A DNA stretch of 64,000 bases, taken from NCBI GenBank assembly GCA_003133665.1, contig PKYK01000037.1, positions 1 through 64,000 of the forward strand. Direction: 5' to 3'. The translations under genes were made by a program, and so were the position numbers. The notes beneath the pieces are model-generated. The model had not been told where the DNA came from, searched no databases, and was given only the letters and a program-made list of their open reading frames with translations. The stretch comes from Acidimicrobiaceae bacterium (GTDB lineage: Bacteria > Actinomycetota > Acidimicrobiia > Acidimicrobiales > RAAP-2). Numbering within the stretch: the first letter of the stretch is position 1; the number at the start of each line of letters is the position of its first letter. Positions 35,624 to 45,111 of the stretch are shown here, one piece after another.

Positions 35624-36352
35624 GTGGGTGGCGAGATAACGGCCAATTCGGGCCCGGGTCCGCTCGCGCTGGTGGGCTCAGGCGAGTACCTGCCGCAGAT
35701 GACCGAGATTGAGGCGCGTCTTCTGGATGGGCGGGCGCCTCGCTACGTCCAACTTGCGACCGCGGCGGTGCCGGACGGGCCTCCGGTCGTCGAACGCTGG
35801 CACAAGCTGGGCATCGCCCAGGCGAAGCGTCTGGGCGTAGAGGCGATCATCGTTCCAGTCAATGACCGAGCGGACGCCGACGACCCAGCCATGGCTGCGC
35901 TGGTGTCCGGCGCCGGACTTATCTACCTCTCGGGAGGCAACCCCGGCTACCTGGCCGACACGCTGCGTGACTCCGTCGTCTGGGCGGCGATCGTCGCTGC
36001 GTGGCGGGGCGGGGCCGCACTGGCGGGATGCAGCGCCGGCGCGATGGCGATGACATCGTGGGTTCCGTCACTGCGTCACCCGCGCAAGGGTGGAACCGTC
36101 GGCCTAGCGCTACTGCCCCATCTGCGGGTCATCCCTCACTTTGACGCCTTCGCCGCGAGGGTGCCCGACCTCGTGACGCGTTTCCTCCTGCCTCACGACC
36201 CATTGGTGACCGTCATCGGGATCGACGAAGACACCGCACTGGTCGGCGGTCCGCGAGAGTGGACGGTGCAGGGTCGCCAGTCCGCGTGGCTGCTTACCCA
36301 AGACGGGCGCGAACAGTTGCCCGCCGGGTCAACGGTAACGACAGCACCGTGA
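35624..36352 (+). CDS. Peptidase S51 / cyanophycinase-like protein
   Basis: The protein has 242 residues and the class-I glutamine amidotransferase-like fold with a serine nucleophile in the elbow AGCSAGAMAM, and a later VIPHFDAF segment. IYLSGGNPGYLADTL fits S51 peptidases. Cyanophycin or Asp-X dipeptides are typical substrates of the family, but no cyanophycin synthetase is in the window. GTG start. Confidence 0.78.
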   Translation: MGGEITANSGPGPLALVGSGEYLPQMTEIEARLLDGRAPRYVQLATAAVPDGPPVVERWHKLGIAQAKRLGVEAIIVPVNDRADADDPAMAALVSGAGLIYLSGGNPGYLADTLRDSVVWAAIVAAWRGGAALAGCSAGAMAMTSWVPSLRHPRKGGTVGLALLPHLRVIPHFDAFAARVPDLVTRFLLPHDPLVTVIGIDEDTALVGGPREWTVQGRQSAWLLTQDGREQLPAGSTVTTAP

Positions 36353-36499
36353 TCAAGTAGCGGGGTATCGACGGCGGCGCCAGGTGAACGTGGTCGCTCC
36401 GACCATCCCGCACCCACACCGATCGTTCGGGTTGCCGTTGACCCCTTCCGGCCCGCCGTGCCATCATTGGGCGACGCCTTCACCACCAAGGAGGCTCGG

Positions 36500-36895
36500 T
36501 TGACACGACAGCCGACATTCGTGTGGCCAACGATTCGGGCCGACAATGCAAGAGGCCTCATTGATTTTCTGGTCCGGGCTTTCGGTTTCGTCGAAGTCGT
36601 CGCTCACGGAACCGACGGGCACGTCGACCACGCCGAAGTCGCGTGGCCCCTCGGCGGCGGAATAATGGTGGGCTCTCATCGCGACGAAGGCGATGACCAT
36701 TGGCCGATCGCGCCCGGTTCGGCCGGCACCTACGTTGTCGCCGAGAAGATCGACGAGTTGTTCGAACACGCTGTCGCGCAAGGGCCAACCGTGGTCCTCA
36801 GCCCGAGGGACACCGACCACGGATCTCGTGAGTTCATCGTCCGGGACATCGAAGGCAATCGATGGTCTTTCGGCACCTACCGGGGCGCCCCCTAG
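36500..36895 (+). CDS. VOC family protein
   Basis: Started at the TTG at 36500, which has a strong AAGGAGG five bases upstream, the protein has 131 residues. It begins PTFVWPTIRADNARGLIDFL and ends with HGSREFIVRDIEGNRWSFG, typical of PhnB/glyoxalase-like VOC proteins. The track start adds 14 residues with no ribosome site. Function unknown. Confidence 0.85.
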   Translation: MTRQPTFVWPTIRADNARGLIDFLVRAFGFVEVVAHGTDGHVDHAEVAWPLGGGIMVGSHRDEGDDHWPIAPGSAGTYVVAEKIDELFEHAVAQGPTVVLSPRDTDHGSREFIVRDIEGNRWSFGTYRGAP

Positions 36896-37000
36896 ATACT
36901 GAACTCGCTCGCCTGCAACGGCAGACGAGTCGCAGATTCCTCGGCGCCCGCGCTGCCCCCTCGCCGAAGTCCGCGAAGCGGATGCTGCAACAATGGAGGC

Positions 37001-37396
37001 GTGGGGTTCGCGGTGATCGACGGAATGAGGGCATTGGAGCTGGGCTCCAAGGGTGAGATGCGCGAACGGCTCAATGGACTCGTACTCGCCGGCCTGAAAC
37101 AGGCAACGGCGGGTCTGGTGGACGACTACGAAGACGAGCCCTTCGAAGCGGTGGGGGAACGCCTCGTTCTCGTCGACGACGACACTCGGCGAGTCGGAGT
37201 TGTCGAAGTGACCAGCACCCAATCGACGACCTTTGGTGATGTGCCGTGGTCGTTCGCCGCAGCAGAGAATGAGGGCGACACCACCATTGAAGAGTGGCGC
37301 GCAGGTCACCGCCGGTTCTGGCTCACCGAGGGCGTAGAAGTCACCGACGCAACACCCGTGTTCCTCGTGTACTTCAGACTCACCGAGGCGGTCTAA
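37001..37396 (+). CDS. ASCH domain protein
   Basis: This 131-residue protein fits the ASCH/PUA-like fold: NGLVLAGLKQATAGLVDDYE, later RVGVVEVTSTQSTTFGDVPW and WRAGHRRFW. Related proteins bind or hydrolyse modified nucleosides. GTG start, single gene. Confidence 0.82.
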   Translation: MGFAVIDGMRALELGSKGEMRERLNGLVLAGLKQATAGLVDDYEDEPFEAVGERLVLVDDDTRRVGVVEVTSTQSTTFGDVPWSFAAAENEGDTTIEEWRAGHRRFWLTEGVEVTDATPVFLVYFRLTEAV

Positions 37397-37537
37397 CGGA
37401 TTCGCCGCTGGCGATTCCGAGAGCGTTCGGCAAACTGTGCGGGCCGTTCACGGCTCACCCTCGACATCGTGCAAGGCATTTCAGAAGAGTGCGGCGCTGC
37501 GCCCAGGAAGTCATTCTCCGGTGCATTCGGAATCTGC

Positions 37538-37957
37538 TCAGAGGCCCCAGGGACCGACTCCACCCACCCGCTCCGGCGTGATGTGAATGACGTGGCCGGC
37601 TGGCGGATTCTCGAATGGGGGGAACCTGACGCCGGGCCCGACGTAGACCTCAGCCAGGCGCTGCAACAGTTGAGGAGCTCCGCCTTCCACCAATCGGGCT
37701 TGACCGTAGACGATGACGTAGTTGGCCATGCCCGCCGAGTTCGCCCCTTCCGCTTCGACCGTGAGCGCAACGCGCGGATCGCGTTCGATGTTCGTGACCT
37801 TTCGACCCCGCATCAGGTGGCCGATCACAATGTCGTCACCCTCCAGCCCAATCCACACGACACTCACCTGCGGACTGCCATCAGGGTTGATCGTGGTGAG
37901 GTGGGCGAGCCGACCAGCGGTCAGAGCCCGGCGCACTTCCTCGGTCAGGACCATCAT
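37538..37957 (-). CDS. PPOX-class F420-dependent/flavin-binding protein
   Basis: The protein has 139 residues from the ATG at 37957. RRALTAGRLAHLTTINPDGS, QVSVVWIGLEGDDIVIGHLM and RKVTNIERDPRVALTVEA are the split-barrel signature of PPOX-class F420- or FMN-dependent proteins. It probably reduces a small molecule with F420, common in actinobacteria. The substrate is unknown. The track's longer start lacks support. Confidence 0.85.
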   Translation of the reverse strand: MMVLTEEVRRALTAGRLAHLTTINPDGSPQVSVVWIGLEGDDIVIGHLMRGRKVTNIERDPRVALTVEAEGANSAGMANYVIVYGQARLVEGGAPQLLQRLAEVYVGPGVRFPPFENPPAGHVIHITPERVGGVGPWGL

Positions 37958-38132
37958 GACGAAGAGTGTAAACGCGCCGCCAACGCCGCCTCCGGCATTC
38001 GACTCGAGGCTCCAGTGTCGAGATCCACCGGCCAATCGCACTGAAGAACTGAACCCGTCACCTGTTCGCGATTCAGTTGGACGTCCGGTTCAGGGCCCGA
38101 GCAGACGTTGGAGAATCGTGTAGAACGTTCAC

Positions 38133-39167
38133 ATGACGACAAATGAGTTGGAACTGACCGATCCGGTCGATTTGTGCACGCCTGACGGTCTCCGACTGAA
38201 CCCTGCGGCGCGCGGTTGGTCACGACGACCGCTGCACCGCGCGAATCTCCGGGACCGTTTTGGAACGAACAAACGGTGGGACTACTGGGCGGTGCTGGCA
38301 GGTGACCTCGTCATCTCAACGACGTTCGCCGACGTTGACCATCTGGGCCTCGCCGACGTCTACTGGGTTGATCTGGTGTCGGGGGAAACTGGCGGCCAGG
38401 CAATCGTGGTCGCTGGCGGTCAGGGCATCGCCCTGCCCGAAGTGCCCGGCACGGCGCCGCTCAAGGTGGAGCACGACGGTCTGGCTCTGCAGATTGCCGA
38501 CAACCAGCAAGGAACGCACCTTGACGCGACCTGGACTGAGCAGGATGGTCGCCCCGGGCGACTCGACGTGTTTGTCGCATTGCCCGTAGGACACGAGTCG
38601 CTCAACGTGGTCGTACCTTGGAACGATGAACTGTTCAATTTCACGTCCAAACACCAGGCCCGCCCCGCAGTTGGCGAACTGGTGGTCGGTGATCGACATT
38701 GGTCGGTTGGCGGGTCAGACGGCGCCGAGTCGTGGGGAGTGCTCGACGTCGGCCGCGGCAGATGGCCCGCGCAGATCAACTGGAATTGGGGTGGTGGCGC
38801 AGGTCGTTGTGATGGCCACGTGGTGGGACTTCAGGTGGGCGCCAAATGGACGCAGGGGTCGGGTTTCACCGAGAACGCGCTGATCGTCGACAGCCGAGTG
38901 TCCAAGTTGGGTTCGGAACTCGAGTGGGGCTACGACTGGGAGGATCCGATGCAGCCGTGGCGCGTTGTCGACCCGGGCGGACAACTCGATGCCGTTCTCA
39001 CACCACGTTTCGACAAGCACACCAAGGTGGACGTGAGCCCGGAACTGGGCAGCGAGACCCATCAGGTATTTGGCACCTGGTCGGGTCGGCTCCTCAGCGA
39101 TGACGGCGTCGCGCTCCAGTTCAGCGGTCTCCAGGGCTTCGCGGAAGAGGCCCGTCAACGTTGGTAG
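38133..39167 (+). CDS. DUF2804 family protein
   Basis: The protein has 344 residues and the Trp-rich beta structure of DUF2804: RANLRDRFGTNKRWDYWAVL, QINWNWGGGAGRCDGHVVGL and HQVFGTWSGRL. The family is thought to relate to the lipocalin/svf1-like fold and has no assigned activity. Single gene, ATG start. Confidence 0.85.
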   Translation: MTTNELELTDPVDLCTPDGLRLNPAARGWSRRPLHRANLRDRFGTNKRWDYWAVLAGDLVISTTFADVDHLGLADVYWVDLVSGETGGQAIVVAGGQGIALPEVPGTAPLKVEHDGLALQIADNQQGTHLDATWTEQDGRPGRLDVFVALPVGHESLNVVVPWNDELFNFTSKHQARPAVGELVVGDRHWSVGGSDGAESWGVLDVGRGRWPAQINWNWGGGAGRCDGHVVGLQVGAKWTQGSGFTENALIVDSRVSKLGSELEWGYDWEDPMQPWRVVDPGGQLDAVLTPRFDKHTKVDVSPELGSETHQVFGTWSGRLLSDDGVALQFSGLQGFAEEARQRW

Positions 39168-39334
39168 GCGGACATCGAAGTGGACGGCGCCCGAGCACTG
39201 TCTTCGGGTCCCGACCGCGGGCGTCGCCGAACCCGTGAGCGCCCATCTTGCGCGAGATGTCGCGCCACGCGTGCACTGGGCCCCAACGGAATTGGGGAGT
39301 GAAATCGCCCGAAGCGGATTGCTAGATTCACGTC

Positions 39335-39664
39335 GTGGCGACTGACGCAACCTTCATCGAGCGACTCTTGGACCGGATGGTGCCCCTCGAGGTGACGGCC
39401 CGTCCAATGTTTGGCGAGTACGGCCTCTACCACGGTGGCAAGAACTTTGCGCTGGTGTGCGACAACACGCTCTACATCAAAGTGACTGAAGAAGGAAGTG
39501 CGCACGCGGGCCGGATTTCCAGAGGCTCGCCGTATCCGGGTGCCAAGCCGGCGTTCAAGATCTCCTCGTCCAAACTCAGCGACCACGATTGGCTGGTGGT
39601 GCTAGTCGAGGTCACGTCCCGGGCTCTTCCAATGCCGAAACCGAAGAAGCGCAAGGCTCCCTAG
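39335..39664 (+). CDS. TfoX/Sxy N-terminal domain protein
   Basis: This 109-residue protein begins at GTG. MVPLEVTARPMFGEYGLYHG and FALVCDNTLYIKVTEEG match the TfoX N-terminal domain; the C-terminal domain of Sxy is missing, which is usual outside gammaproteobacteria. The role is unknown; a competence function should not be assumed. It ends with a basic tail (PKPKKRKAP). Confidence 0.82.
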   Translation: MATDATFIERLLDRMVPLEVTARPMFGEYGLYHGGKNFALVCDNTLYIKVTEEGSAHAGRISRGSPYPGAKPAFKISSSKLSDHDWLVVLVEVTSRALPMPKPKKRKAP

Positions 39665-39810
39665 GGGTTCCCACGGTCGCGACCGTCCCCGTCCCGCGTC
39701 GCCCGTCGACCTCGACGAAGAGGAACCCGTGCGATAGCTGCGCTGACCGCCCGGCCCGGATTCCGAGTCAATAGTCTCAGTACAACCGAAACCGATTGGC
39801 TGGAGAATCT

Positions 39811-40863
39811 ATGTCCGAGACAGTACTGGTGACCGGCGCCACCGGATTCATCGCCCAACATTGCATTCTTCAACTTCTTGACGCCGGTTATCAGGTGCGC
39901 GGCACCGCCCGGTCCGACGGTCGAACCCAGGAAGTGGCGGACATCCTCGCGCCCCATCTCTCCGATCAGGCCCGCCAGCGACTGCGCCAGGACTTTGAAG
40001 TGGTGGCTGCGGACCTGACGTCTGATCTGGGTTGGGATGCCGCGGTGGCGGGTTGCCGGTTCGTGCTCCACCTCGCGAGCCCCCTCCCGTCGTCACCGCC
40101 GAAGGACGAGCAGGAGGTCATCATCCCCGCCCGCGATGGCGCCCTTCGCGTACTTCGAGCCGCGAGCACGGCCGGCGTCGAGCGCGTGGTGCTCACCTCA
40201 TCGGTGGCGGCTATCTGTTTCGGGCGGGACCGCGATCATCTCTTCACCGAAGACGACTGGTCGGACATTGATGGCCCGAACATCGGCGCGTACGAGAGAT
40301 CCAAGACCATCGCCGAACGTGCCGCATGGGCATTCATGGATTCACTTGCCCCGCAGTCCCGGATGGAACTGGTGGTGATCAATCCCGGTTTGGTTCTCGG
40401 ACCCCTGCTGTCGCGAGAGTGGAGCACGTCGGGCGAGTTGGTGAAGAAGCTATTGGAGCGTGACGTTCCGGCGGTTCCCGATTTCGAATTCGCGATGGTT
40501 GACGTACGCGATGTTGCCGCTGCCCACCTGGCAGCGATGGTCACTCCCGAAGCGTCCGGACAGAGATTCATCTGTTGCATAGAGAGTCACGCGATGAGAG
40601 AAGTGGCGCAGATTCTTGCCGATGAATTCGGTGCCAAGGGGTTCAAGGTGCCCACCGGTCGATTGCCGAATTTCTTGTTGCGGATTGTGGCGATATGGGA
40701 CAAGCAGGCTCGTCTCCTGTTGCCCGAGATCGGCCAATCCGTCAATTTGGACAACAGCAAGATTCGCCGAGTGCTCGGCCTCGCGCCGCGGGACCTGCAC
40801 GAGATGACCGTGTCGATGGCGAATTCGATGATCCAGTACGGAGTTGTCACTCCACGAAGGTAG
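39811..40863 (+). CDS. NAD-dependent epimerase / dihydroflavonol-reductase-like SDR
   Basis: The protein has 350 residues from ATG 39811, after GGAG. It has the Rossmann motif VLVTGATGFIAQHCI, the catalytic YxxxK in GAYERSKTIAERAA and LTSSVAAICFG for the serine. This is the extended SDR group of aldehyde and dihydroflavonol 4-reductases. The substrate is unknown. Confidence 0.88.
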   Translation: MSETVLVTGATGFIAQHCILQLLDAGYQVRGTARSDGRTQEVADILAPHLSDQARQRLRQDFEVVAADLTSDLGWDAAVAGCRFVLHLASPLPSSPPKDEQEVIIPARDGALRVLRAASTAGVERVVLTSSVAAICFGRDRDHLFTEDDWSDIDGPNIGAYERSKTIAERAAWAFMDSLAPQSRMELVVINPGLVLGPLLSREWSTSGELVKKLLERDVPAVPDFEFAMVDVRDVAAAHLAAMVTPEASGQRFICCIESHAMREVAQILADEFGAKGFKVPTGRLPNFLLRIVAIWDKQARLLLPEIGQSVNLDNSKIRRVLGLAPRDLHEMTVSMANSMIQYGVVTPRR

Positions 40864-41047
40864 GCCGCCCCACGGGATGGCCAATTCCAGGGCCGGATCC
40901 CTCATCGCGTCGTGCGTCGATGCGAAACCGGCACGGTGAGTCCTAGCAGGAGTGCGGGGGCGTCGAGGACGGGCTGGCCGATCGCTCATGCAGATTCGGC
41001 GGAGTGGCGTTTTGCGGCCCAATACCACCCAGTTGTATCGTCAGCGC

Positions 41048-42403
41048 ATGGGGAGCGAGAGTCGATTCGGTACTTGGGCGAGCGAGATCGACTTCATCCC
41101 TGACCCGGTAGCGAAGCAACGAGCCCTCGACGAGTTCGCGACGTATCTCAATCCTCAGAAGGTTCGAGTGATGCGCGCCGCGGGTCTTGACATCATTGAA
41201 GCCCAGCGCAGCGGCGCCTGGGTGTGGGACCTGGACGGTCGCCGCTTTCTCGACTGCTTCACGTCCGCTGGCTCGTTCAACGTCGGTCGGCGCAACCCCC
41301 GCGTGGTCGCCGCCGCCCACGCGGCCCTCGACCGGCTCGACCACGGCAATTTCCTCCTGTGTTCCGAGCAGAAGGCGACGCTCGCCGCTCGGTTGGCCCA
41401 GATCACCCCGGGCGATCTCTCGTGCACCATGTTCGGGACCGGCGGCGGTGAGGCCAACGACTTCGCGATCAAACTGGCCCGAGGCGCGACCCGTCGGGCC
41501 AAGATTGTCTCAACGATCAACGGCTATCACGGCCACACGGGCTTTGCGCTCTCGGCTGCGGGACGCGGAGCGTTTCGGGCGCCCTTCGAGCCGCTCATGC
41601 CGGAGTTTGTTCAGGTGCCGTTCGGCGACACCGAGGCGATGCGCGATGCGATCGATGAGCACACGGCAGCCGTGCTGCTCGAGCCGGTCCAGGGCGAGGG
41701 CGGTATCGTCGTGGCGCCGCCCGAGTATCTCGCCGACGTCCGCGCCGCCTGTGACCGAGCTGGCGCCTTGCTCATCCTGGACGAAATCCAATCCGGGCTC
41801 GGGCGCACGGGCAAGTGGTGGGCCAGCGAGCATTTCGGCGTAGTGCCCGACATCATGACCATCGCCAAGTCGCTCGGAGGGTCGGTGGTGCCGATTTCGG
41901 CGACGGTCTTCACCGAAGAACTACGTGAATTCATGATTCCCAATCCGTTCATCCATCTCTCAACCTTCGGCGGCTCCGACCTCGCCTGTGCCGTCGCGCT
42001 GGAGGTCATCAACGTGATCGAAGAGACCGGACTCGTCGATCACGCGGCCGCTATGGGGAGACTTCTCTTCGACGGTCTGCATTCAATTGCGCGCGACCAC
42101 CCGGACGTCATCGCCGACGTGCGGGGGTTGGGTCTGATGGCGGGTGTCGAGTACGTCGAGGATTCGCTCGGCCCGAGGATGTCCTACCACCTGTCCCAGC
42201 ACGGGGTCCTGGCGATCTACAGCGGCAACCAGCCGGCCGTGATGCGCCTGATGCCTTCGCTCGTCATCGAAGAGTCTGAAGTTGACTACCTGCTCCACGC
42301 CATGGAGTCAGCCCTGAAGGACCTGAAGGCCGGCGAGGGCCCGAGCGAATCATCCACGAGGACCCGACGCCGCCCGGTTCGACCGGCGCCGACAGCCAGC
42401 TGA
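41048..42403 (+). CDS. Class-III PLP aminotransferase (acetylornithine/putrescine-type)
   Basis: The protein has 451 residues from ATG 41048 (MGSESRFGTWASEIDFI). The PLP lysine is in DIMTIAKSLGGSVVPISATV, with LILDEIQSGLGRTGKWWASE and MFGTGGGEANDFAIKLARGA as further landmarks. The group acts on ornithine, acetylornithine, putrescine or 4-aminobutyrate. The next genes encode an SCP2-like protein and an amino-acid/polyamine permease, so an amine-degradation operon is plausible. The C-terminus has a Pro/Arg-rich extension of about 25 residues. Confidence 0.88.
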   Translation: MGSESRFGTWASEIDFIPDPVAKQRALDEFATYLNPQKVRVMRAAGLDIIEAQRSGAWVWDLDGRRFLDCFTSAGSFNVGRRNPRVVAAAHAALDRLDHGNFLLCSEQKATLAARLAQITPGDLSCTMFGTGGGEANDFAIKLARGATRRAKIVSTINGYHGHTGFALSAAGRGAFRAPFEPLMPEFVQVPFGDTEAMRDAIDEHTAAVLLEPVQGEGGIVVAPPEYLADVRAACDRAGALLILDEIQSGLGRTGKWWASEHFGVVPDIMTIAKSLGGSVVPISATVFTEELREFMIPNPFIHLSTFGGSDLACAVALEVINVIEETGLVDHAAAMGRLLFDGLHSIARDHPDVIADVRGLGLMAGVEYVEDSLGPRMSYHLSQHGVLAIYSGNQPAVMRLMPSLVIEESEVDYLLHAMESALKDLKAGEGPSESSTRTRRRPVRPAPTAS

Positions 42404-42415
42404 AACGAGGAGACC

Positions 42416-42775
42416 GTGGCCGATTGGGATGAGATCTGCGAAGCGCTCGCCGATTACACCATCAGCTGCAACGAGAACGTCCGACTTCGCAAGATGCAGC
42501 GCGACTGGTCGCGCATGCTCCACTTCATCTGTTCCGATACCGGAGTCACGTTCTCGATGGACGTCGACAAGGGCGAGATCATGTCGACACTCGAGGGACT
42601 CGTCGGGCTGCCCGACATCGTGGTCTCGACCACGTCCGAAACGTTCTGCGACATGTTCTGGGGTGACCTCAACCCCGTCCAGAAATACCTCCGTGGCGAG
42701 ATCACCGTCAAGGGCTCCCAAGAGGACGTCATGCGCCTCGATGCGATCAGTTACGTGATCTGGCCCGAATCCTGA
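42416..42775 (+). CDS. SCP2 sterol-carrier-like domain protein
   Basis: This 119-residue protein has a GTG start 12 bp after the aminotransferase. FSMDVDKGEIMSTLEGLVGL and FCDMFWGDLNPVQKYLRGEI fit the SCP2 lipid-binding fold, which often ends with K-GSQEDVMRL. Such domains bind hydrophobic ligands or CoA esters. Its stop overlaps the permease ATG (TGATG). Why it lies between an aminotransferase and a permease is not clear. Confidence 0.72.
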   Translation: MADWDEICEALADYTISCNENVRLRKMQRDWSRMLHFICSDTGVTFSMDVDKGEIMSTLEGLVGLPDIVVSTTSETFCDMFWGDLNPVQKYLRGEITVKGSQEDVMRLDAISYVIWPES

Positions 42776-44223
42776 TGAGTGATCAGGATGAACAGGTACC
42801 AACGATAACCCTTCGACGATCCGTCGGAACCGCCACCGCCACCGCAACCTCCGCCGGACTGGCGTTCGCCGCCATTGACTACCTCGGCGTGGTTTCCATC
42901 CTGGCGTACGCACCGGGGGCCACGGCCGCCTTCGCGATATTCATCGGTGGAATCGTTGTCATCCTGGTGTCGGCGATCTTCTCAGAGCTCAACGGCCTCT
43001 ACCCCACCGCTGCGGGAATCCGGCTCTACCTGGGACGAGCCGTCGGCAATCGAACGGCGCTCTCGGTGACGTTCACCTACATGACAACGGTCGTGCTCGT
43101 GATAGCGGCGGACGCCTTCCTGATCGGCGCCGCTGTCCGGCACGTATTGAACGAGCCCAGTGTCTTGGCCTACGTGTGGATAGTGGTGCTGCTCGGGATC
43201 GCACTTGCGGCCAACCTCAAGGGCGTTCGCCTCGCCGGTTGGGTGCAGACCATCGTCACGTACACGGTGCTTACGGGCACATCGATCCTCTCCATCATCG
43301 CCCTGTTCCACGTTGGCGGTGCCTTCAATCATCCGGTTGACCTCTTTGGCAAGGGAACGTTCTCGGGGATCCAGGCGGTCGCCTTCGCCCTCTTTCTCTA
43401 CGCGGCCTTCGAGTGGGTCACGACCACGGCGGAGGAGGCCCGGACCCCCCGGGTCATCACGCGAGCCCTCTTCGTCGCACCCCTCCTCATCTGGATTGTC
43501 GCCTCGCTTTTCGCGTTGGCACTCTCGCACCTCGTGAGCTATTCGACCTTGCACGGCAGTGCCTACCCCCAACTTCTCCTCGGCAGGGCGGCGCTCGGAA
43601 CAGTTGGTGAGATCTGGATGTTGTCGCTCACCGTTCTGACCGCGCTCAACACCTTCAACGGGGGATTCCTCGTGGCCTCGAGATTCATTTACGCCGCCGC
43701 CCGGGAAGGCAACCTCCCTCGCCAGTTCGCCCGATTGAATCTGAATGCGGTGCCCTGGTTGGCGGTGACCACGTTGACCGTCGTTTCGGCCGTGGTCGCA
43801 GCAGTCGTCTTTGCGACCGGACAGTGGCTGCTGCTGGTATCGGTCGGCGCCGCCATCGAATGCGGCATCTACGCCATTGGTTCGGTGTGTCTGCTCAGAC
43901 TGCGTTCACGCGTTGATCGAAAGCGCCCCTTCAAGCTCATTGCGGGCCAGCCCCTGGCGATCTTCGGCGCTATCCTCTTCAGCGTCCTCTTCGTCGCCAC
44001 GGCGTTCGCCGACCCCAAGGACTCCCGGCATTTCTCAATCGCGCCCTTCACGGTCATCGCGGTACTCGGGGCTCTCTCGACCACCTACGTACTGCTCGTC
44101 GTTCCCAAACTTCAACGCGCCGCGGCCGCTCGCACCGCCGCCACACGGCCGCGGCGTCGGCCGACCCGCGCGACCTTAGACGACATCAACACAATCCTGC
44201 CGGCCGCAGAAGCCTCCGACTGA
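42775..44223 (+). CDS. APC-family amino acid/polyamine permease
   Basis: This 482-residue protein has about 12 membrane helices and the APC pattern, including GLAFAAIDYLGVVSILAYAP, SAIFSELNGLYPTAAGIRLY and FALFLYAAFEWVTTTAEEAR. It should carry amino acids or polyamines by cation symport or exchange. It overlaps the SCP2 gene by 1 bp and closes the three-gene operon begun by the aminotransferase. The C-terminal tail is cytoplasmic and Arg-rich. Confidence 0.88.
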   Translation: MSDQDEQVPTITLRRSVGTATATATSAGLAFAAIDYLGVVSILAYAPGATAAFAIFIGGIVVILVSAIFSELNGLYPTAAGIRLYLGRAVGNRTALSVTFTYMTTVVLVIAADAFLIGAAVRHVLNEPSVLAYVWIVVLLGIALAANLKGVRLAGWVQTIVTYTVLTGTSILSIIALFHVGGAFNHPVDLFGKGTFSGIQAVAFALFLYAAFEWVTTTAEEARTPRVITRALFVAPLLIWIVASLFALALSHLVSYSTLHGSAYPQLLLGRAALGTVGEIWMLSLTVLTALNTFNGGFLVASRFIYAAAREGNLPRQFARLNLNAVPWLAVTTLTVVSAVVAAVVFATGQWLLLVSVGAAIECGIYAIGSVCLLRLRSRVDRKRPFKLIAGQPLAIFGAILFSVLFVATAFADPKDSRHFSIAPFTVIAVLGALSTTYVLLVVPKLQRAAAARTAATRPRRRPTRATLDDINTILPAAEASD

Positions 44224-44383
44224 TCTCGAAAGTCGGATTTCGCAATGCGAACGGACCCTGCGCCGCCTTCGCCATCGCCTCGAGGGAATGGCGAAGAAGG
44301 CCGCCGAAGTGAGATGCACAACGCCATTACCCGCCCGGGAAACGGTCACGCCAGAGATTCCCTATTCGCCCGTGTCTCGACGG

Positions 44384-44962
44384 CTATCGCGGGTGCCAGT
44401 CCGTTGCGTGACGCTCCCGAAAGTCGTCGGCCGACATCTCGTAGATCTCTTCGGGCCCGTCGATGTCATCAATTTGAACTCCCGTGAGGGTGAATCCGAA
44501 CTTCTGGATCAACTTCTGCGAGGGCCCGTTCGCCGTGCTCACCGTGTAGCGCAAGACTCTCACTCGTGGTTCTTGAGTGACCCAACTCCACATTCCGATC
44601 AACGACTCCGCCCCGAATCCCTGGCCCTGGAAATCAGGGTGGATCCCCAAGCCGATTTCAACCATTCCATTCGAGTTCGGAGCTCCGTGGAAGCTCGTGC
44701 TCCCGACGACTTCCCTTGTCTGTTTCATCACGATCCAGCGCACAAACCACTTGTTGAGTGAAGGGTCGCCCTTGACCTGGGGCACGCGCCACGAAAGGGG
44801 TCCGCTGTCATCCATCAGCACGCGATGAGGGTTTGCAAAACTGCAATCTTCATAGATTGACGGATCGTCGGGAGTTTCAAACAGCGTTACCAGTCGACTT
44901 GCCGAAATGTGATGGAGTTCGAGTCTGGGCGTGCATATCAGCGGCTGGACGCAAGAGTTCAT
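44384..44962 (-). CDS. GNAT-family N-acetyltransferase
   Basis: The protein has 192 residues from ATG 44962. TPRLELHHISASRLVTLFET is the RimJ/RimL-type start, and IGLGIHPDFQGQGFGAESLI is the acetyl-CoA binding loop; TANGPSQKLIQKFGFTLTGV is the last strand-helix. Substrate unknown. It is convergent with the permease gene. Confidence 0.85.
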   Translation of the reverse strand: MNSCVQPLICTPRLELHHISASRLVTLFETPDDPSIYEDCSFANPHRVLMDDSGPLSWRVPQVKGDPSLNKWFVRWIVMKQTREVVGSTSFHGAPNSNGMVEIGLGIHPDFQGQGFGAESLIGMWSWVTQEPRVRVLRYTVSTANGPSQKLIQKFGFTLTGVQIDDIDGPEEIYEMSADDFRERHATDWHPR

Positions 44963-45069
44963 CGGCACTTCTCAAAACTACCGTTGAGCCGCTCGATCGC
45001 GAGCACGAACGCGCGTTGACGCCTCCCCCGTATGGCTGAGGATCCGAATTGTGAGACGGATCCAACGAG

Positions 45070-45101
45070 CGTGGTGCGGCCCGGTCACGGGCCGCACCAC
45101 G
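45070..45101. terminator. Strong bidirectional terminator-like hairpin
   Basis: CGTGGTGCGGCCCG, loop GTCA, CGGGCCGCACCACG: 14-bp perfect arms. It lies 11 bp beyond the stop of the minus-strand gene at 45112, so it probably terminates that gene. There is no T-tract. Confidence 0.75.
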
Positions 45102-45111
45102 TCGTCTTGAC

